The notes under the pieces were generated by a model. The model did not search any database. It was not told where the DNA came from and saw nothing but the letters and a program-made list of their open reading frames with translations. From assembly GCA_002084805.1 (NCBI GenBank), contig NBMC01000004.1:1-64000 (forward strand): DNA of 64,000 nucleotides. The letters are read 5' to 3'. This document shows, in pieces, positions 59,691 through 64,000 of the stretch (positions within the stretch are counted from its first letter, which is position 1; the number at the start of each line of letters is the position of its first letter). The position numbers and the translations under genes are program-made. The stretch is from Spirochaetaceae bacterium 4572_59 (GTDB taxonomy: Bacteria; Spirochaetota; Spirochaetia; DSM-2461).

Positions 59691-60164
59691 ATGAATAGCA
59701 GAACTGCGAGATTAAAGTCGATTAAACGAATTATCAGTGAGTATCATGTCACCAGTCAGGAACAATTGTTGGCCTTTCTTAAAAAGGAAAACGTCAGCGT
59801 TACACAGGCAACCCTTTCAAGGGATCTGAAACTTCTGAAAGTCGGAAAGGTGTCTGACGGAAATAACGGATACTACTACACCCTGCCCCGCAACAGAAAA
59901 GAGATGGAATCCACACAGCAGTATATTCATGATATTGCCAGAGGATTTCTTTGCATCAGTTTTTCCGGAAGCCTTTGCATCATGAAGACTCTTGCAGGAC
60001 ATGCCAATTCAGTGGCCAGTGCTCTGGATAACCTGGAAATGGATGAAGTTTTAGGCACGATTGCCGGCGATGACACCATACTGGTTGTATTAAAAGAAAA
60101 TCTCACGAGTAAACAATTCATTGCATCTCTCAAGAGTATTATCCCTGAATTGGAGATAGAATAA
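59691..60164 (+). CDS. argR: Arginine repressor ArgR
   Basis: A 157-residue transcription factor. N-terminal winged helix with LKSIKRIISEYHVTSQEQLLAFLKKENVSVTQATLSRDLKLLKVGKV. The C-terminal oligomerisation/arginine-binding domain contains TLAGHANSVASALDNLEMDEVLGTIAGDDTILVVL, where GTIAGDDT is the arginine-binding signature. It is the first gene of the arg operon and its stop shares a base with the argC start. Confidence 0.95.
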   Translation: MNSRTARLKSIKRIISEYHVTSQEQLLAFLKKENVSVTQATLSRDLKLLKVGKVSDGNNGYYYTLPRNRKEMESTQQYIHDIARGFLCISFSGSLCIMKTLAGHANSVASALDNLEMDEVLGTIAGDDTILVVLKENLTSKQFIASLKSIIPELEIE

Positions 60165-61201
60165 TGAAAGCAGCCATTCTCGGTACAACCGGTTATACAG
60201 GACAGATACTCCTGAGACAGTTAAGCGGACATAATAAAATAGATACAATTATACCGGTATCATCTTCCAAGGCGGGAGAACTTGTTATCAATGAAGATGC
60301 CGGGCTTCACCCCTCCATAGCAGATAAGATGACAGGCAGTTCTGGGAAGTATGTTTCTGTTGAGAACGCAGCCGCAGAAAAACCCGATGTTGTATTTGCC
60401 GCTCTGCCCCATCTGGCATCTGCAAAGTTCTGCAAACCCTTTTTAGGCAAATCCGTTGTCATAGACCTTTCGGCTGACTTTAGAATTGAAGATCCTGAAC
60501 TGTTCCAGAAAGCCTATGGAGAAAAACCGCCCCGGGAAGATCTTCTGCCACTGGCTGTTTACGGCCTAAGTGAAAGATATAGAGATGAGATTGCACAGGC
60601 CGACCTGATTGCTAATCCAGGCTGTTACCCCACAGCGACTCTTCTTTCTCTGCTACCTCTCGCGGAAAAAGGAATTATCAGATCCAATCCGGTAATCAAT
60701 GCCTTATCGGGCATCTCCGGGGCAGGAAGAAAAGCAAGGATTGGCAACCTTTTGGTGGAAAGGTCAGAAAATATCTGTGCCTACGCACCGGGTACCACTC
60801 ACCGGCACTCCTGGGAGATCTGGAAAGAACTGAAAAAGGCTGACAGCAGCCTGGATATCCAGTTTATCCCCCACTTGGTTCCCATGAAACGGGGCATGGC
60901 AATTACCACTTCTATTCTGGTGGATGACAAAGTTGATTCTAATCTGCTGGGAAAAATTTATAGTGATGCCTACGCTTCATCTCCCTTTGTAAAGATTTCC
61001 TATCCGGGAATTCCTGAAACAAAACAGGTTTGGGGATCCAACCGCTGCGATATCAGCTGGCATCTGGAAGAGAACAGACTTATCCTTTTTTCTGTAATTG
61101 ATAATCTGATAAAAGGTGCTTCAGGACAGGCTCTTCAGAATATGAATATCCGTTTCGGCTTTTCCGAATCAGAAGGTCTGAACCTGCACGGAGAGATCTG
61201 A
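60164..61201 (+). CDS. argC: N-acetyl-gamma-glutamyl-phosphate reductase
   Basis: Third step of arginine synthesis, reducing N-acetylglutamyl phosphate. NADP-binding start MKAAILGTTGYTGQILLRQL, catalytic Cys in LIANPGCYPTATLLSLLPL, and C-terminal HLVPMKRGMAITTSILV. 345 residues, normal for the long form. Shares one base each with argR and argB. Confidence 0.97.
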   Translation: MKAAILGTTGYTGQILLRQLSGHNKIDTIIPVSSSKAGELVINEDAGLHPSIADKMTGSSGKYVSVENAAAEKPDVVFAALPHLASAKFCKPFLGKSVVIDLSADFRIEDPELFQKAYGEKPPREDLLPLAVYGLSERYRDEIAQADLIANPGCYPTATLLSLLPLAEKGIIRSNPVINALSGISGAGRKARIGNLLVERSENICAYAPGTTHRHSWEIWKELKKADSSLDIQFIPHLVPMKRGMAITTSILVDDKVDSNLLGKIYSDAYASSPFVKISYPGIPETKQVWGSNRCDISWHLEENRLILFSVIDNLIKGASGQALQNMNIRFGFSESEGLNLHGEI

Positions 61202-61980
61202 TGACCACAATTGTAATTAAGATTGGTGGTAAACCTGCTGAATCAGAAACACTGCTTCACAATATTGCCGCCGAAATAAAACATCTGCAGGATAAGGGAT
61301 CCTGCCGTTTCATATTTGTACATGGCGGCGGGACATGTGTGTCGGCCATACAGAAACAGTATGGAATTGAACCTGTCTTTATAGAGGGAAAAAGAAAAAC
61401 CTCGGCAGCAGAGATGGATCTGGTGGATATGGGCCTGGCCGGCAAGGTCAACAAATCTCTTGTCAGAAAATTTCATCAAAACGGTTTAAGAGCCGTAGGG
61501 CTCTGCGGTTCCGATGGCAGTACCTTTCTCTCGAAAGACGCGGTCATGCTGGATAACGACGAAAACAGAACAGGCTCTATCAATCATGTGGATACCAGCC
61601 TGGTGGAACTGATCATGAGAGCCGGATATTTTCCTGTTTTAAGTTCAGTCAGCAGTGACTCTAGCGGCAGGGGAATGAATATCAATGCAGATGAAGCCGC
61701 TCTGGCTATTGCGAAAGCCTTAAAGGCAGATAGTCTGGTTTTCATTTCGGATATTCCAGGGATACTGATACACAGTTCGGTCCGCTCAAAACTGAATGAA
61801 GCGGAAATTGAAAAGTATATAGTCGAGGGAGACATTCAGGGCGGTATGATTCCCAAAGTAAGGACTTCCCTGGCAGCACTGCGAGCGGGAGTCCGGCAGA
61901 TTCAGATCTCAGGCTACGAAGAACCGGGAGATCTGAGGCTGATAATACAGGGAAAGAAAGGAAGCTCAATCGTACTATAG
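61201..61980 (+). CDS. argB: Acetylglutamate kinase
   Basis: Phosphorylates N-acetylglutamate. Amino-acid kinase fold with VIKIGGKPA, FVHGGGTCVSAIQKQ, INADEAALAIAKALKADSLVFISDIPGIL and GGMIPKVRTSLAALRAGVRQIQI. The second Gly-rich motif has a Cys-Val instead of the usual P-x-I. 259 residues. It starts at the argC stop (TGATG) and is followed by argD after 10 bases. Confidence 0.96.
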   Translation: MTTIVIKIGGKPAESETLLHNIAAEIKHLQDKGSCRFIFVHGGGTCVSAIQKQYGIEPVFIEGKRKTSAAEMDLVDMGLAGKVNKSLVRKFHQNGLRAVGLCGSDGSTFLSKDAVMLDNDENRTGSINHVDTSLVELIMRAGYFPVLSSVSSDSSGRGMNINADEAALAIAKALKADSLVFISDIPGILIHSSVRSKLNEAEIEKYIVEGDIQGGMIPKVRTSLAALRAGVRQIQISGYEEPGDLRLIIQGKKGSSIVL

Positions 61981-61990
61981 GAGAACTGAC

Positions 61991-63205
61991 ATGAGTTATA
62001 AAAATAATGAAGCAATAATAAAATCACCCCCCTTCTGTAAAAATTATGCTGATACTTTTCTGCAGATTCATAAGGGAGAGGGGGTATACCTGACCGATAC
62101 ATCCGGTAAAACATACCTGGATTTCGGTTCCGGAATAGCTGTAAATGCCCTAGGTTATGGCCGGCAGGACCTGGCTGAAATAGGCTATGAACAGATGAAG
62201 AAGATAATTCACATCTCTAATCTCTATACAACAGAACCCGCAGTCAAACTGGCTGAAGCTCTTACTTCATCCGGTGATTTTGCTGCCGTCCATTTTGGTA
62301 ACAGCGGATCGGAAGCTAATGAGGCGGCTATGAAATATGCCCGGCTCTACTCCCTTAAGAAGAAAGGAGAGGGGCACCACAAGCTTCTCTATTTTTCCAA
62401 TGCCTTTCATGGAAGAACCATGGGCGCTCTCAGCGTTACGGCAAACCCAAAATATAAGTCTTCTTTCGAGCCCCTTATTCCGGACTGCCATATGATCGAC
62501 TATAACAGTGTAGAACAACTGACAAAGCTAAAAGCTCCGAAAGAGTATGCGGCTGTGATAGTGGAAGTGGTACAGGGCGAGGGGGGACTGGTATCCCTGA
62601 CAGAAGAGATGGTTCAAGGTCTGAACAGTTTCTGCGCAGAACATGATGTTATTCTGATTGCCGATGAGATTCAGACGGGTGTAGGGAGAACCGGACATAT
62701 TTATGCTTCCATAGAAGCAGGATTGAATGCAGATATTATTACCCTAGCAAAGCCTCTGGCAGCGGGTCTTCCCCTGTCGGCTACACTGATTCCAGCTAAA
62801 ATAGACGACCTGCTTCACCCGGGAGATCACGGCACCACCTTTGGAGGCGGCCCTGTAACAACTGCATTGGCTCAGAAGGTCTGGGAGATCCTGACAGATA
62901 AAGATTTTCTAAAATCTATAAGAGAAAAAGAAGCTTTCCTGAAAGATCTGCTCAGCTCCCATATGGAAGAGATGGGACTGAAGGGTGAAATCCGGGGCAA
63001 AGGACTGCTCTGCGGACTGGTTTTGAATAGCATAACAGCCGAAAAGATTCCCGTTTTGCTGAATGCTTGCCGGAAAAATGGTTTACTGCTGCTCAGATCT
63101 GGTGCAAATGTTATCAGAATGGCACCTCCTCTTGTGATCAATGAAAAAGAACTCCGGGAAGGAGTCAATATACTTTTTAATACAATCAAGGAGATTGAAA
63201 AATGA
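61991..63205 (+). CDS. argD: Acetylornithine aminotransferase
   Basis: PLP-dependent class III aminotransferase, 404 residues. [58 protein letters not shown]-type stretch, [26 protein letters not shown] and the PLP lysine in [13 protein letters not shown], then GDHGTTFGG. Strong Shine-Dalgarno AGGAG. It overlaps argG by 4 bases. Confidence 0.95.
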   Translation: MSYKNNEAIIKSPPFCKNYADTFLQIHKGEGVYLTDTSGKTYLDFGSGIAVNALGYGRQDLAEIGYEQMKKIIHISNLYTTEPAVKLAEALTSSGDFAAVHFGNSGSEANEAAMKYARLYSLKKKGEGHHKLLYFSNAFHGRTMGALSVTANPKYKSSFEPLIPDCHMIDYNSVEQLTKLKAPKEYAAVIVEVVQGEGGLVSLTEEMVQGLNSFCAEHDVILIADEIQTGVGRTGHIYASIEAGLNADIITLAKPLAAGLPLSATLIPAKIDDLLHPGDHGTTFGGGPVTTALAQKVWEILTDKDFLKSIREKEAFLKDLLSSHMEEMGLKGEIRGKGLLCGLVLNSITAEKIPVLLNACRKNGLLLLRSGANVIRMAPPLVINEKELREGVNILFNTIKEIEK

Positions 63206-64000
63206 AAGACAATACCATTAAAAAAATCGCCCTGGCCTACTCCGGAGGACTTGATACATCAATAATCATCCCCTGGCTTAAGGAAAACTACAATAACGCA
63301 GAAGTTATCGCTATCTGTACCAACGTAGGACAGGATGAAAACTGGGAGGGAATGGAAGCGAAAGCTCTGAATGCCGGAGCCTCCAAATACTTCCTTGCAG
63401 ATCTGCGAGAGGAACTGACAACAGACTACATCTATCCCATGGTACGTGCCGGAGCAATCTATGAAGGCCAGTATCTTCTGGGAACTTCCATTGCCAGACC
63501 TCTTCAGGCAAAATACCAGGTGGATATTGCCCTGCAGGAAGGGTGTGATGCCCTGTGTCACGGCTGTACCGGAAAAGGAAATGATCAGGTTCGTTTTGAA
63601 CTGACCTATAAGGCCCTGGCTCCTCACCTGAAAGTAATTGCCCCCTGGAGAATCTGGGATATACAGTCCAGAGAAGATGCTATCGAATATGCTGAAAAAC
63701 GGAAGATCAACCTTGGTAAAATATCTAAAAAGAATATCTATTCCAGGGACTGGAATATCTGGCATATGAGTCATGAGGGCGGTGATCTGGAAAATCCCTG
63801 GAACAGACCTCAGGACCCCATGTTCCAGCTGACAAAATCCCCCAGGGAAGCCCCGGACGAAGAAACCGAAGTTATTATCGACTTTGAAAAGGGTATTCCA
63901 GTCGGAATAAACGGCAAAAAAATGGAAGCCTACAAACTGCTTCAGGAACTGAACAAAGTGGCAGCAGAAAACGCTGTGGGCCGTGTAGACATTGTTGAAA
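63202..64000 (+). CDS. argG: Argininosuccinate synthase, 3' part beyond the window
   Basis: Condenses citrulline with aspartate. The frame starts at ATG 63202, overlapping the argD stop (ATGA), and is open to the window end. N-terminal ATP motif [14 protein letters not shown], then [68 protein letters not shown] and the region [22 protein letters not shown]. About 266 of roughly 400 residues are inside the window. Confidence 0.97.
   Translation, partial: MKDNTIKKIALAYSGGLDTSIIIPWLKENYNNAEVIAICTNVGQDENWEGMEAKALNAGASKYFLADLREELTTDYIYPMVRAGAIYEGQYLLGTSIARPLQAKYQVDIALQEGCDALCHGCTGKGNDQVRFELTYKALAPHLKVIAPWRIWDIQSREDAIEYAEKRKINLGKISKKNIYSRDWNIWHMSHEGGDLENPWNRPQDPMFQLTKSPREAPDEETEVIIDFEKGIPVGINGKKMEAYKLLQELNKVAAENAVGRVDIVE

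Overview
The window looks like chromosomal DNA of a free-living or host-associated spirochaete (order Spirochaetales/Treponematales type; genus not determinable from the sequence alone). Reasons: a class B periplasmic flagellin (FlaB) gene, an SMC protein of the short spirochaetal kind next to a PUR-alpha/BpuR-type nucleic-acid-binding protein, many secreted lipoproteins, HD-GYP/EAL/PilZ c-di-GMP proteins, and moderate-to-low GC with very tight gene packing. No rRNA, tRNA, CRISPR array, insertion sequence or prophage was recognised. The region is core genome, and its less ordinary parts are signalling genes.

Layout. 1-4.1 kb: methionine aminopeptidase paralogue, AroH chorismate mutase and a small membrane protein (minus strand); HAD hydrolase and an SPFH-like membrane protein (plus); thiamine pyrophosphokinase (minus). 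4.1-5.1 kb: flaB with a sigma-28 type promoter, a leader hairpin and a terminator. 5.2-9.8 kb: CCA-adding enzyme, rpmF-acpP-rnc operon, coaD, a lipoprotein and a HEAT-repeat protein. 9.85-15.5 kb: ribosome/translation operon ffh-rpsP-khpA-rimM-trmD-rplS, followed by an HD-GYP, YraN and two small proteins. 15.5-20.5 kb: smc, a small membrane protein, an acidic lipoprotein and the PUR-alpha protein. 20.6-26.3 kb: a gene set for a membrane Ser/Thr kinase, a calcineurin-like phosphatase, an FHA-fold membrane protein, a VWA-FHA membrane protein and an unknown protein. 26.4-28.6 kb: GDSL hydrolase and a GGDEF/EAL protein. 28.7-33.1 kb: cobalamin late-assembly operon cbiB-cobD-cobU-cobT-cobS. 33-35.2 kb: PilZ-like protein, remnant of a hemolysin-III gene, ApbE. 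35.3-39.6 kb: tandem HAMP-GAF-SpoIIE phosphatases. 39.6-48.6 kb: HdeD-like protein, zwf, glnS, a D-2-hydroxyacid dehydrogenase, aspartokinase, DUF6062 protein and an amino-acid permease fused to a PTS EIIA domain. 48.7-58.9 kb: valS, flavin enzymes, yajC-secD-secF, groEL without groES, birA. 59-64 kb: ankyrin protein and arg operon argR-argC-argB-argD-argG (argG runs off the end).

How the genes work together. Translation and export functions form classical operons. The arg operon begins with its own repressor and has ARG-box-like sites over its promoter. The cobalamin genes only cover attachment of the aminopropanol arm and nucleotide loop assembly, so corrin ring synthesis or uptake must lie elsewhere. 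Several regulators (HD-GYP, EAL, PilZ, two SpoIIE phosphatases, one Ser/Thr kinase with FHA-like partners) make this a signalling-rich stretch. The best candidate for an undescribed system is the kinase-phosphatase-FHA-VWA cluster at 20.6-26.3 kb. Second in interest are the apparently leaderless promoters in front of at least five genes and the FlaB leader that looks like a CsrA target.
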